In this document: in pieces, positions 1-11,021 of the stretch
Numbering within the stretch: the first letter of the stretch is position 1
Layout of the letters: every line of letters begins with the position of its first letter
Source: Neoceratodus forsteri
Lineage: Eukaryota > Chordata > Ceratodontiformes > Ceratodontidae
Assembly (NCBI GenBank): GCA_016271365.2
Contig: CM057449.1
Coordinates: 1,563,970,501-1,564,034,500 of the forward strand
Length of the DNA: 64,000 nucleotides
Reading direction: 5' to 3'
Position numbers and translations under genes: made by a program
The notes under the pieces: generated by a model
Told to the model about the DNA's origin: nothing
The model's database searches: none
The model's input: the letters and a program-made list of their open reading frames with translations, nothing else

Positions 1-1545
1 CATGTGGGCATCCAATTGTCTAAATTTTTCCTCTCACCTGTTTTGAATAAAAGCGCCACAATCCCCATCGTCATGTCTAAAGGGACGCTCCCAGTACTCA
101 ACATGTATGTATATACTCTAGCTAATTCATACAAAATAAGAGGGACTATTAATTTGTATACTTCAGATGGAATACCATCCCTTCCTGGTACTTTCTCGTC
201 TGGAGCACTTTTACAACCTCTAGAACCTCGGTTGGAGAAATGTCCTTGCTAATTGTATTTGCGTCTTCTAAAGGGTTTTCAGGTATGTTCAATAAATAAA
301 AAAGTGAGAAAAAAACCTCTGTATTTGTAACCTGCTCCTCAAAGTGACACCTCAGATGTTGTGAGACTGTGTGAAGTTTTTCTAAGTGCTGCATTCTAAC
401 AACCTGTTTTTTATCCCAAACGGCCATCATCTTTTTTGATTTTATTCTTTCTCTACAACTGAGAAACAGACACTGTCCAACTTCCCGTTGGTGCCAAACT
501 GCTGTTGCATAGTAAGTGATGTCAGCTGTCTGTCATGAAACTCCCTCATTGCCTGCTGGATGTCCTCGATTTGTTCCCCATAATCATGTCGTGTTGTCTG
601 TGTGAGGCTCATCAAGTGCTGTAGCTGTTTCCTATGTTGCTGGTATCTTATTTTTCCTAAGTCAGTCGTATGTTTACAGATATGTAATAACAAATCTTTT
701 AAGTCTTTCTTAAGGCTCTCCCACCACATTAAGGAGTTATCAAAAATATCAAATAAAGTCTTTTTCCCATTGATTAAATATAAAATTTGTTATTTAGTGG
801 AGTTATATTTCAATAACGTAATATTTAACTTCCAAAACTCTAGCCCATTAGGTCATTCTGAGTTCCCTTTTACCACAGATAATTCTTTATGATCTGAGTA
901 TTCCACCGACTCCACTTCTGCAGCCTGCATGTAAATATCTTTACTCAAAAAGAAGAAATCAGTTCGAGTGGCATGGTTGCCCCTTTGAAGTGTGGGCTTG
1001 ACTGTTTTGTGTAAGCTTTTGTAAGCATCCTTCAGGTTAGAGATTTGCACTGTATTGTTTAAATCAGTCATGTCATTAAATATTTTTGTTGTGGACGTCT
1101 CTCTCCCCCTATCTTGATTAGAGAGGCCACAATTAAAATCCCCCCTCCAGACCACATTTTGGGCAGAAAACAGGAACGGCCTAATTTGTTTAAATACATC
1201 TATCCTCCCCGTTTTTGATTGTGGTGCATATATATTAATTAACTGGAAAAGGGTCTCCTTATATTTCATGTCTAGTAACAATACCCTCCCAGGTACTAAA
1301 TCCAACAATTTTATGAGCTGAATGTCTATTAAAAATAAAATCCCCACCCCAGTACATGCCCCTAACCCTATCGACCAGTAAGATACTTCCCTTATACCAT
1401 CCTTTCTGTGCACTTTTTATTTCATTGGTTGTATGAAGCCAAGTATCTTGTAAAAAAATAATGTCCACTTCATTAGACAGTAAGTGTGAAAAAACACCCC
1501 CCTTTTCTTCTTATTCTTAATACTATTAGTATTAATTGTTAATAA
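1..1545 (-). pseudogene. Tx1-like LINE ORF2: endonuclease and start of reverse transcriptase
   Basis: ORF2 of the same LINE. The apurinic-type endonuclease starts near 1530 (INTNSIKNKKKRG, then DIIFLQDTWL). It continues through INIYAPQ and the DFNCGLSNQDRG region (853-1413) to the SDH box near 890. A connector follows at 442-729, then the beginning of the reverse transcriptase at 149-430 (ISPTEVLEVVKVLQTRK). A further frame covers the window edge (1-149) and reads TMGIVALLFKTGERKNLDNW, the LIPK-like RT block 1. At least three frame changes are needed, so it is not functional. The catalytic RT core would lie left of the window. Confidence 0.8.
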
Positions 1546-1569
1546 GATCAGCTGCTGTTGCATGTGAGT

Positions 1570-3877
1570 TTAATATTCGGGGGGGTTCTGTAACCTTGCT
1601 TTCCTCACACCCTGTGTTTGTTTTTTCCCCTTCACATCCCTTCTCTTCGCTGGTCCAGCAGACCTGCTACTGTCATCCCCTATCTCGCTAGACTCAGAAT
1701 CCGAAGGGGTTCCAATACTGTGTGTCTCTGCCGAAGAATGTTCTGACTCGTTCCCTAATGCCTCTGATTCCATGAAAAGTGGCTGAAACCTATTTGAGGT
1801 TTCTGTTTCAGAAATTTTATGCACTTTGGAAGCTGGTTGCCTCCAACTCATACGCCTAGTCACTCTTTTTTCTATTTCAAAGGCAGGAACAGACAGTGGA
1901 GGAGGTGGGGTGGCATCTCCTCACACAAGGCTTTCTGTTTCACTATGTGCTCTTTTCCAACAATCAGTTGTTCATGCACCTCAATGACCTGTATACCTGC
2001 TGACATTTCCTCCCTGGCTGTGGCTGCTTCCAAAACAGTGTCTGGGGAAGGGGGGTGGTTGGGAGGGTCAGTGGTGAGCATGTTAATATGAGAACCTTCC
2101 TGTGTTTCCCAAAACTCTACCTCTGGAATTCTCCCTTTATTGAAATTTACATTCTGTCTTTGAGGCACAGCCACCAATAGCCTTTGTTCCTCCAGGTCCC
2201 CTGATCCAGCCTTAGCATATGCTGCCTACTCACAATCAGTATAACAATGCTCTGACACCCCACAGAGATTACAAAGTACTTCATTTGAGCATTGAAGATG
2301 TGTGTGGCCTAGCCTCCCACATAAAGAGTATCTGACTTTATCACATACATTACTTATATGTCCCGGTGCCCCACATTTATAACAAGTTTTGGGTTGTCCT
2401 GGGTAGGATAGGACACCTCTATCCCCTCCCAAAAAGAAGGAGTTCGGCAGATGTTGCAGGGTGCCATCAACCATTTTGAGAAGTGCTCTTACTCTCCAAC
2501 CCCCGGTCCAAATGTGTTCCGAGTCAAAAATAGCTCTAGGATGACCCAGAACCGTACATTGTTGCTTTAACCAAAAAAACAGATCTGTCACGCTAACCCC
2601 TTCATTCCTAAATAAAATCGTGACATTTTTCTGGGCAGGTCTAGTGATTGGGATAATTTTCAAAGGGGGATCATAAGGGTGTACTTTTAACTTTGCTATA
2701 CCTGGTCCAAAAACTTTCTAAACCACTCTGCAGCTTGAAACTAACATCAAAGGATCTTTTCCTGGACACATGAATCAGGGCATACAACTCAGTTACATTA
2801 AAGTGTAAACTTCCCTTGAGCAGCACTTTGCCAACATATACCCTATCTGGAAAAGAGTCCAGACCCCCTTTGTACATAATCCTCACTGCATAATGTCGTT
2901 GGGCAGGTAACACTTTAAAAAAAAAAAGAAGCATAAGTTCTTGACTGCTATTCTCTCTCTCCTCCCCCCCAGGCTGACCATCCTCTGTATTGTCTGCATG
3001 CAAACTGTCCACAGCACTGGTATCTTCGAGTACAAGTCATTTCCCAAGTCTCTGCTTCCCAGGAGCTGTTTTATGTAATGCAGTCATTTGTGTAAAATTC
3101 AGTTTTGGATTTTGCGTTAGTTCTAAGTCAGTGTCAAGTACAAAATCATTGCCAGTATTGTAAGGGCGAGTCACAGTATTTGAGCTGGATTCCTGGATAG
3201 TGTGTGTTCCAGACACAGCCTTTCCCTCCGACAATCTTACGCCCGGTATCCTAACAGGAGCAAACCCTGAAGTCCATTGAGACGTTGTAGGTGACCGCAC
3301 CCAACCCGCGGCTGTAAGAGACTTCTCCACTGACCTGGGCTCATTTAAGTCCATTTCTGAATCAGCCCAGACTTGTATTGATCCAGTAGTCACTTTAGAT
3401 TTTTTTCCATGTCCAGTAGTCGAGAAGGAAAACACCGTAACCCCCCTCTTGAGCACTTATTTCAGTTTGAAAGACAATTGGCATTTTCAGAGTCAGAGTC
3501 CTAGGTGGGTTGCTATGCTTGCCCGTGAGCTGAATATTCTGGGCTGGCACTTGATAACACCGGCCAGTCGCCGCTGGGTTTCCCTGACTACTGCGATCCA
3601 CCATATCAATGTGTTCCATTCCATGAATGTTAACAGATTCTGCAATCTGTTTTACATTTATATTATCTGTCAGTTTATCAGTCTTAGATGATACCTCTGC
3701 AGTCTGGTGCTGTGTTGGGTTCATTTTTCCCGTTTTTGTTGCCGGAACCACCGCTCCCTCAGGACTCATAAAGCCTTCTTTGAAACGCACCTCTGCATCA
3801 TAAAAGGCGTCTGTATCACTCTGTTCCACTTGTAGAAGAGCAACTGATGCTCCAGGCTGCTCCACGTTCGTCTCCAT
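1570..3877 (-). pseudogene. Tx1-like LINE ORF1 (nucleic-acid binding), decayed
   Basis: ORF1 protein of the LINE, which coats the RNA to form the retrotransposition particle. It is read as consecutive open segments 3877-3395, 3456-3037, 3012-2671, 2663-2226, 2177-1872 and 1863-1570, joined by frameshifts. The N-terminal part is acidic and Ser/Thr-rich. Near 2400-2230 there are three knuckle-like Cys/His clusters: CYKCGAPGHISNVC, a second beginning YSLCGRLGHTHLQC in which the first Cys is lost, and CNLCGVSEHCYTDC. The C-terminus is Ser-rich, then Lys/Arg-rich. The start at 3877 (METNVEQPG...) is the first Met of the most upstream segment. ORF2 begins immediately downstream on the same strand. 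Confidence 0.75.
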
Positions 3878-4004
3878 CAGAGCTCAGAGGAGACTGACAC
3901 AGTGCCCAACTGCATATCCCCTACTGACGAGCAGGGAAATTTCCCTGGTGTCCTGGCCAAATTCCCCTATTCACTAAAAATACCACCAACAGTTGAATCT
4001 GGTT

Positions 4005-4112
4005 CAGTTTCAGTTGGTTAGCATCTGTACCCCCCCCCGGGCTGCCACTGAAAAAGGGACTTCCAGTCTCAGTGAGCCTACCCGGTCAACAAAATTCAAT
4101 AAACAAATGTCC
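4005..4112 (+). repeat. 3' tail of an L2-like LINE or its SINE
   Basis: This stretch has the block CTGCCACTGAAAAAGGGACT...CCTACCCGGTCAACAAAA followed by an A-rich end. It matches, with substitutions, the tail of the L2-like LINE at 15838-15922 and the SINE tails at 56811-56886 and 59451-59524. Only the tail is recognisable; the body, if any, is lost. Confidence 0.55.
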
Positions 4113-4140
4113 AGTGCAATCATTGCAGATACTGCTTCAG

Positions 4141-4683
4141 TTAAAGGGACACTGTCAACCTTATTTGCATCACATTATTTTTAGGTAAAAACTCACATTT
4201 TATGATTGCTTACCTTCTCAAAAATTAGTTGATGTTGCTAATTGTTTTATTTGCCTCTTTGCTTATTAGAACCAAAATGCACAGTAATGTATAGCTACAC
4301 TAGCCTTGTTTTGCTTCAAATCATTGAACTACTCTTATTGCATACTTCCTGAACATCAGAAACACCCTCAAAGAGTTCAGTCACTCATGATACAACAGTC
4401 TCCTCTACTCCCACTGCATAATGATTGGCTAGATTGTGTTGGGGGTGTTCCTGAGTCCAGGAAATATGCAGTGGGAGTTGGTCAAGAAATGTAAACAAAC
4501 ATGTTTTGGTGTGGTAACACCAGTATGGTGGGCACTCAATTTTTCACTTTTTAAAAGAGAGAAGGGAACTGAATCAAACTACCAGCTGCATCAACAGTCT
4601 CTATAGAATGTAAACAGTCATAAAATGTGTTTTTAAACTAAGGACACTTTGAGGCCTAAGGGGGGCTGACAGTGTCCCTTTAA
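4141..4683. mobile_element. TTAA-flanked MITE (piggyBac-like)
   Basis: A non-coding element of about 535 bp lies between TTAA at 4141-4144 and TTAA at 4680-4683. Its terminal inverted repeats are AGGGACACTGTCAACC on the left and the complement of GGCTGACAGTGTCCCT on the right, with one mismatch. TTAA targets and ends starting near AGGGAC are known from piggyBac-type DNA transposons and their non-autonomous derivatives in vertebrates. No transposase is encoded, so it depended on an element elsewhere. The flanking sequence joins cleanly if the element and one TTAA are removed. Confidence 0.85.
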
Positions 4684-4699
4684 CTGCTGAGCAGCTGGA

Positions 4700-7688
4700 T
4701 GGCTTCGGTCATATTCTGTTCTCCATTCAAAAGCCTGCAAAATAGAAAAAGCAGATAGCTGGGAACATAAAACTCTTTCTGACTCTGGCATTGACCATCA
4801 CAATGGAAAGGGAGGAACCATAAACAGGGAAAACTACAAAGGGATGAACAGTAAGATCAAGGGAGGCATGACAAACAAAGCGACACAACAAGAGTGGTCA
4901 GCACTATGCTTCAATGCATGCAGTCTGGCTAACAAGATGACTGACCTCACTGCCACAATAGCTGAGGCAGGACTAGACTGGGTGGCCATGACCGAAACAT
5001 GGTTCACAAATAATCATGGTTGGGAGGTGACTATCCCAGGGTACAACTTGTTTAGGAGAGGTAGGACTGGGAAAAAGGGAGGGGGCAGCTATTTTGTTAA
5101 GGATACCATCAATGCTACAGAAATGCAGCAGGCACTAGGGGAAACAGAGGACCTATGGATCACAATAGGGTCCGGAAGCTGGAAACCTATTCAGGTAGGA
5201 ATAATCTACAGGCCTCCAAATCAGGAGGAAGCCAGGGATAAGAAAATCCTGGAAACCACCCTCCAGATGTCAGGCAAGGGGGACATGGTGCTGGTGGAGG
5301 ATTTTAATCTGCCTGACACAGACTGGAATACCCACACAGCGGCCTCACAGAAGTGCAGGGAATTCCTAGTCACACTACAGGAAGCAGGCCTAAGTCAACT
5401 AGTGACATCACCCACAAGGGGTAACATGGTTCTAGATCTGATGTTCACAAATAGCGATAGGGTTATGCGTGTCAATGTAGGGAACCACCTGGGCAACAGT
5501 GATCATAACACGGTATGGTTCAGGGTAAAAAGGACTATAGACTCCACATACTGCAAACTGAAGGTCCTTGAATTCAGGAGGGCAGACTTCACAAACATGA
5601 AGGCCTGCCTAAGAGACAATCTTAATAACTCGACAGAAGGGAGCATTGAGAAATATTGGACAAGGCTGAAAGATGCAATAACCATGGTCACATCACAGTG
5701 TGCCTGTCAGTTTAGTAAGAACAAAAAGAGGAAAACCCTACTATGATTTTCCAAGGAGGTGGCAAGCATGGTGAGAGAAAAGTGCATAGCCTTCAGAAAG
5801 TACAAGGAGTCGGAGAATGAGGCAGACAAAACAGAATATAAACAGAAACTAAAAGAGACAGGGAAAGTGATAAGACATGCAAAGGCTCAAACAGAGGTTA
5901 GGATAGCTCAGAAAGTAAAAAAGGGTAACAAAACCTTCTACAGGTACATATGTGAAAAAAAGAAGACCAAAGGGGGCATTGTTAGAATCACAAAAAAAGA
6001 CAGACAAACCACAGACCAAGACAGGGAGAAGGCAGAGGCACTCAATGTGTACTTCTGCTCAGTCTTCACTCAGGAAGCAGATAATAACAGACTAACAATA
6101 GGCATACAGAAGTGTCCGATGGAAGGAACAGATATGGGTTCCTTTACAGAGGAAAGGTTCCTGGAGGAAATAGACAAGTTAAAGGTAGATAAAGCAATGG
6201 GGCCAGATGGGATACACCCAAGAATACTGAAAGAACTAGGGAAGGAACTGGCAGTCCCCTTAGCAGTGCTCTTCAACAAGTTATTAAGGAGTGGAGAGAT
6301 GCCAGAGGATTGGAAGAGTGCAACAGTAGTACCACTCCACAGGAGTGGAAGCAAGGAACAGCCAGGTAACTACCATCTGGTTAGTCTAACATCAGTTGTG
6401 GGAAAACTGATGGAGTCCCTGCTGAAGGAAAGAATCATAGCTTTTTTGAAGCAAACTGGTCAGCTCGACAAAAATCAACACGGTTTCACATAAGGGAGGT
6501 CCTGCCAAATAAACCTGATTGATTTTTGAGTTGGGTCACCAAAACAGTGGATTAGGGTAGGGCAGTAGATGTGAATTATCTGGACTTCAGCAAAGCTTCT
6601 GACTCTGTTCCGCACAGGAGACTAATCAAAAAAACTGGAGAACATGGGAATTGGGCCTGAGGTTACAAACTAGGTCAGAAACTGGTTACGTGGTAGAACT
6701 CAGAGAGTATTAGTAAATGGCACTCTGTGGAGGGGAGGGTGACTAGCGGGATCCTGCAGGGCTCAGTTCTGGGGCCGAGCCTCTTCAGCATATTCATCAG
6801 TGACATTGCAGATGAACTGGAGGGAAAGATATGCCTGTTTGCAGATGATACCAAAATTGGCAACAGGGTAGACACAACAGAGGAACAGCAAAGCATGGAA
6901 GCTGATCTCTGAAAACCAGAGGAGTGGTCCAAGACCTGGCAGTTTAAATTCAGTGCAAAAAATGCAAGGTCACGCACCTGGGAAAGTGTAATCCAGGGAA
7001 ATTGTATTCAATGGGAGGGGAGCAGCTGATGGCAACCAGGCAGCAGCGGGACCTAGGGGTGATCATATCAGATGACCTCAAGGTCAGTAGACAGTGTGAA
7101 AAGGCAGCACTGAAGGCTAGTGGTATCCTGGGATGCATAGGGAGGGGCATCATGAGCAGAATGCATGAAGTAATCATGCCCCTGTATCGGTCCCTGGTCA
7201 GGCCTCACCTGGAGTACTGTGTCCAATTCTGGAGGCCACACCTCAGTAAGGACATAGATAGGCTGGAGACGGTACAGAGAAGAGTAACAAAGATGGTGTA
7301 GGGTTTGCATCAGTAACCGTATGAGGCAAGACTGGATGACCTCAAATTATACTCCCTAGAACAACGCAAGAATTGTAGGGACATAGAAACATTCAAATAC
7401 CTTAAAGATTACAACAGGGTGTATGTGCAGAACCTCTTTCAGGTAAAGGACCACAGCAGGACTAGAGGGTGTAACCTTCGACTTAAGGGAGGAAAGTTCA
7501 GAAGCAATACGAGGAAATTCTTCTTCACAGAGCATGTTGTGGAACCATGGAATAGCCTGCTGGAGGAGGTGGTGGGAGCCAAAACAATGGGGGAATTCAA
7601 GTGGGCATGGGACAGACACTGTGGGATACACAAGCAGGTAGCTAAGTAGGGGGGTAGGAAGCCAAGGGCAGACTTGATGGATCATACG
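4700..7688 (+). mobile_element. CR1-superfamily LINE, copy 1
   Basis: Plus-strand non-LTR element with an almost full ORF2 and a short 3' end at the phrase GACTTGATGGATCATACGTA. It belongs to the same family type as the copies at 28.7-32.1 kb (plus) and 22.9-24.85 kb (minus). The 5' limit is unclear because the TTAA MITE lies directly upstream. The 3' end abuts a hAT terminus at 7689. The usual run of short 3' repeats is missing, so the tail seems clipped. Confidence 0.85.
4844..7649 (+). pseudogene. CR1-type ORF2: endonuclease + reverse transcriptase
   Basis: Polyprotein that nicks the target and reverse-transcribes the LINE RNA. The endonuclease spans 4844-5746 (CFNACSLANKM, TETWFTNNHGWEV, PGYNLFRRGRTGKKGG, VEDFNLPDTDW, NSDHNTVW). 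A stop follows at 5744-5746, then the same frame continues to 6493 with the RT fingers GPDGIHPRILKELGKELA and YHLVSLTSVVGKLMESLL. A second in-frame stop interrupts FT*GRSC. Later pieces keep GILQGSVLGPSLFSIFISDI and the catalytic FADDT (6727-6912). Then come the thumb region ILGCIGRGIMSR...VRPHLEYCVQFW (7002-7301) and the C-terminal part (7419-7649). Around 6500-6720 the frame is badly broken. The Met at 4844 is simply the first in the open segment. Confidence 0.85.
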
Positions 7689-8720
7689 TAGAGATGGGAG
7701 AAGTGGCTGAAATTCGCTCTGTGGAATGATTCATGGAGTAACGTGGGATCCGTGAAGCACTCCGCAATGCAAAGCGGAGTACTTCGTGTCATAACAGGGA
7801 ACACGAAGTCAATTTAAACCAATGACTTTGCGTTATTCCGTCTTCCCCCAAACCACTTCTCCACCAATTTTAAGGTGAAGTACATTGAAATCAATGTACT
7901 TTGCATCACTTTGCCTTGTTATTGAGCTCCAAGGCAAATTTGCAGTGCTTCATGGGATTGCATGTCACATGGGCTTTAGATTGTTCTGCACAGCCTCAGT
8001 TCTGTGTAGTGGAAAATGGAGACAGTTTCTTCTCAGAGCTCTGTGATTCAAATCCTCTAAAAACTGTTAAAAAAGCCTTTTTGAGCCATTTTATTTGCTC
8101 AAAATTTAGTGCATCGATTGTAGGAAACCCTCCTGTGCTCAAATCATCGAGTGGTTATTGTTTGTGTGTGGATTTTGAACGTTAATTTAGAACAGTCAGT
8201 CTATGTACTGTAAAGTGTGCTTTGGGGGAGGGGCATATCTGTGGTGTAGGTAGATTAACTGGGAGAAAAAGGCAGTCTTTCTGTTTTGGTTATAATTTTC
8301 TTGTATAACTGTGTTAATGTGCACACAGTAATATTTTTAGTAATTCTTGAAATTTTTTTGCTGATTGTAGTGGTGCAGTAGTGTATAATTTCAGTTTGTT
8401 TAAAACATTTGGTTATATTGCTAAAGGTTTTCAATTTGCTACACAATACTTGTAGTGTGTGTGTGAGTGTGTGTGCGATGCGTACCATTAAATCAGACAA
8501 CTTTTATTGTGCCAGAGTAATTGCAGCAGTGTGAACCTGCTATCCACTGCATCTGCATGAATTTTTTATACTGATTTGTGGTATCTGTACTGGTAGTGGA
8601 TTGTTACTACCGTGTAATACCCCCCCAGCTGGCAAAAGGTATTCTTTTCCAGATTTGGATTTGTGACTTGTGACAACTGGTTAGGTGTTGTGCCTTTGCG
8701 TCTGACTCAGCATCTCTTGA
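7689..8720 (+). mobile_element. hAT transposon 5' end, copy 1 (fragment)
   Basis: It begins TAGAGATGGGAGAAGTGG, a hAT-like terminus, and is non-coding. It aligns along most of its length with the start of the larger hAT element at 8971. Shared landmarks include ATTCATGGAGTA, the block around GCATCGATTGTAGGAAACCC, GTGTGGATTTTGAA, and CCTGCTATCCACTGCA. It stops near 8720 without transposase sequence, so it is a truncated copy or a duplicated end. Confidence 0.6.
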
Positions 8721-8758
8721 GTGCACAGTGCAATCTTAATCTGTCTGTGCGTTTGCAG

Positions 8759-8970
8759 TACACCATTAATTCTGGGAGACTTTGCATTTCTTATGCCCTC
8801 ATTTCACTTCGTCAGCACTGGGGAATTTTCTGGACACAAGACAGCAGCATTTTGGGGATACACATTAATTCTGGTGACTGTGTGTGGCCACTGCTCGCAT
8901 GACGGAGTGCACCATTAATTCTGGGAGACTTTGCATTTCTTGTTATGCTCTCATTTCACTTCATCAACAC
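8759..8970 (+). repeat. 60-bp direct repeat, about 150 bp period
   Basis: The block CACCATTAATTCTGGGAGAC plus about 40 more bases occurs at 8759-8818 and again at 8909-8970. A third partial copy (ACACATTAATTCTGGTGACT) lies near 8861. It sits between the two hAT 5' ends. The second copy stops exactly where the next hAT terminus (TAGTGGTGGG) starts. Confidence 0.7.
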
Positions 8971-10238
8971 TAGTGGTGGGTGAAGTGGACTCAATCCGCT
9001 CCGTGAAATGATTCATGGAGCAAAGGCGAATTCGTGGAGTACTCCACAGCGCAAAGTAGAGTACCCAGTTATAATGAGAGCAGCGAAGTCCATTAAACAC
9101 TGACTTTGCATTACTCCACCTCCCTGGGCCACTACTCTTCCAATTTTGGTGGAAGTGCATTGCTGGCAGTGCACTCACCCTCACTCTTGCTGTTTTTGAG
9201 CTCCAAAGGTGAATTTTGCTGTGATTCATGGGATTTCAGGTCACATGGGCTCTATATTGATCTGCACAGCCTCAGTTCAGGGTAGTATGAGTAGGAAGGA
9301 GTAGGAGACAGTGTGCTCTGATAGCTGTCTGTAATAGGAATCTTGTAAAAGCTGTTCAAAAAGCATTTTTGCTTTTTTGGGGGGGTCCAACTTTAGTTCA
9401 TCGATTGTAGGAAACCCTCCTGTGCTCATATCATCGAGCATTTTTGTTTGTGTGTGGATTTTGAATGTTAATTTACAACATTGAGTGTGTGTGGTGAAAG
9501 ATAATGAAAGTGTGCTGTAGGGGAGGGGTGTATCTGTGGTGTAGGTAGATTTATAGTGATTTCTTTGTTTTTTGGTTATATTTTTGTTATATAACTGACT
9601 GTGTTAATGTACACAGTTATATTGTCAGTAATAGTACAAATTTTCTTGCTGTTTGTTGTGTGGATGTGGTGCAGCAGTTCATAAGGTCAGGTTGTTTAAA
9701 TTACAAATTTACATTAATGTGGCATAGTACACTGAACTTTTGCATTTGCGTCGCATTCCTCATTCAGCATTGTACACAAACTATACTGTGTTGTGTGTGA
9801 GTGTATGTGCAGTGTTGCATGCATCAAATAATACACCTTTTATTGTGACACAGACTAGTGTAATTGCAACTAAGCGTAGCAGTGTGAACCTGCTATCCAC
9901 TGCAGCTACCTGATTTTGTACTGTGATCATGTTCTCTGTTGTTAGTTTTGCTGCTTGTAGTGCCGTAAAAATCAGCACTGTCTGTATTCAGTGCTTCCCC
10001 CCCCCAACCCCATGTTCAAAAGGTGTTTCTTACCAGACTGGATTGTTTTTGTGACCCCATCAGCACCACTTGTTACTGAAGTTGTTTTAATTCCGTGACA
10101 GTCTCGGAGTAGTCTCTTATCTGTTGTCGAAGCCACAGTTGTTTATTTGGCTTCACATCCAGCCAGCATCCCTCCAATCAGAAAGTGAATGTATCAAAAT
10201 CTGAATTTGGTAATAATATTTGTGGTTGATCCCCCAAA

Positions 10239-10406
10239 ATGCCTGCAAAGAGACGTGCAAGCAAAGCTGTTTCTCGCCATGGCAATGTTGGCAGTAAGAT
10301 GGTCTATGGGCATGGTAGTAGTACGCAGATGCAGAAGTGCACTGCTGATGTGAGAGAATATTTCTCCTGCAATGTTTTTACAGCCCAATCAGTAGCTTCC
10401 TCATAG
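10239..10406 (+). CDS. Short open frame at the head of the hAT gene
   Basis: A 55-codon frame starts MPAKRRASKAVSRHGN and ends at the TAG at 10404-10406. The basic N-terminus and the position between the hAT leader and the transposase suggest the first exon or N-terminal piece of the transposase gene. No domain is recognisable in it. The ATG at 10239 is chosen because it opens the frame directly after the leader. The acidic frame at 10544-10867 (Asp/Val-rich, many GATGAT repeats) may be the next piece. Confidence 0.35.
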   Translation: MPAKRRASKAVSRHGNVGSKMVYGHGSSTQMQKCTADVREYFSCNVFTAQSVASS

Positions 10407-10543
10407 TTGGAGGAGATGATGTTTTTCCCAGCTGGTGGTGTTAGTGTTACTGGTGTTAGTGGTGGTGAGGTAGTATTAGTATTGTTGCGTCAAGTTCTAA
10501 TTCCAACCAGTGTACCGTATCCAAACATATTGAGTGCGAAGCA

Positions 10544-10867
10544 GTGCAAGTGAGTGGCAGCGTAGATGATGTCATACTTCTCAGTAACATCACGGTAACT
10601 GAACCTGAGGATTCTGATGATCATGTCAACGATAGCATACAATGTGATATTCTGTCCACCGTGGCACTTAACGTCAAGCATTTTCCATGCAGTGATTCAC
10701 AGTGTGGTAAAAAAATATCAGGTGATGGTGGTGTAGATGCTGATGATGAATGTGATGATGATGATGATGTTGCTGTGGTTGCAACATGCAGTCCACATGC
10801 TAGCATCCAAGCAGAAGATGTGGATGTGTGTGGCGTTGATGAATATGATGATGGCGTAATTTACTGA
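10544..10867 (+). pseudogene. Acidic open frame upstream of the hAT transposase
   Basis: A 107-codon frame is rich in Asp, Val and Ser, with a run DADDECDDDDDVAV that comes from GATGAT simple repeats. A similar acidic stretch (DDDDDDS) recurs in the next frame near 10960. It shows no catalytic motif. Position and strand link it to the hAT gene, where acidic low-complexity segments often precede the BED finger. It is an inferred part of the transposase N-terminus, not a proven gene. Confidence 0.35.
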
Positions 10868-11021
10868 TTAGGAACTGGAAAAATAAATTAAGTGGCTGTC
10901 TGGAGTCTGTTTGCGAATCCCCCGTAAAAACTTGTCATCTACCGCTTTTAGTTGATGACGATGATGATGATGACTCAGTAATCAATATGATAGGTAGTCG
11001 TGGTGGTCAGTTGCAGTCCAG

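Larger units (their letters stand above)
1..3990 (-). mobile_element. Tx1-clade L1 LINE, truncated by the window edge
   Basis: Non-LTR retrotransposon read on the minus strand. From right to left it holds a short 5' region, a zinc-knuckle ORF1, then ORF2 with an endonuclease and the first part of the reverse transcriptase, where the window ends. The order, the three cysteine knuckles at the ORF1 end and the L1-type endonuclease are typical of Tx1-like L1 elements of amphibians and fish. Several frameshifts break both ORFs, so this copy is dead. The 5' limit near 3990 is approximate; an L2/SINE-type tail follows directly. Confidence 0.85.

Noticed and set aside
8759..8970. Direct repeat as hAT target duplication
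   Set aside because: hAT elements make 8-bp duplications; this repeat is about 60 bp and lies outside only one end.
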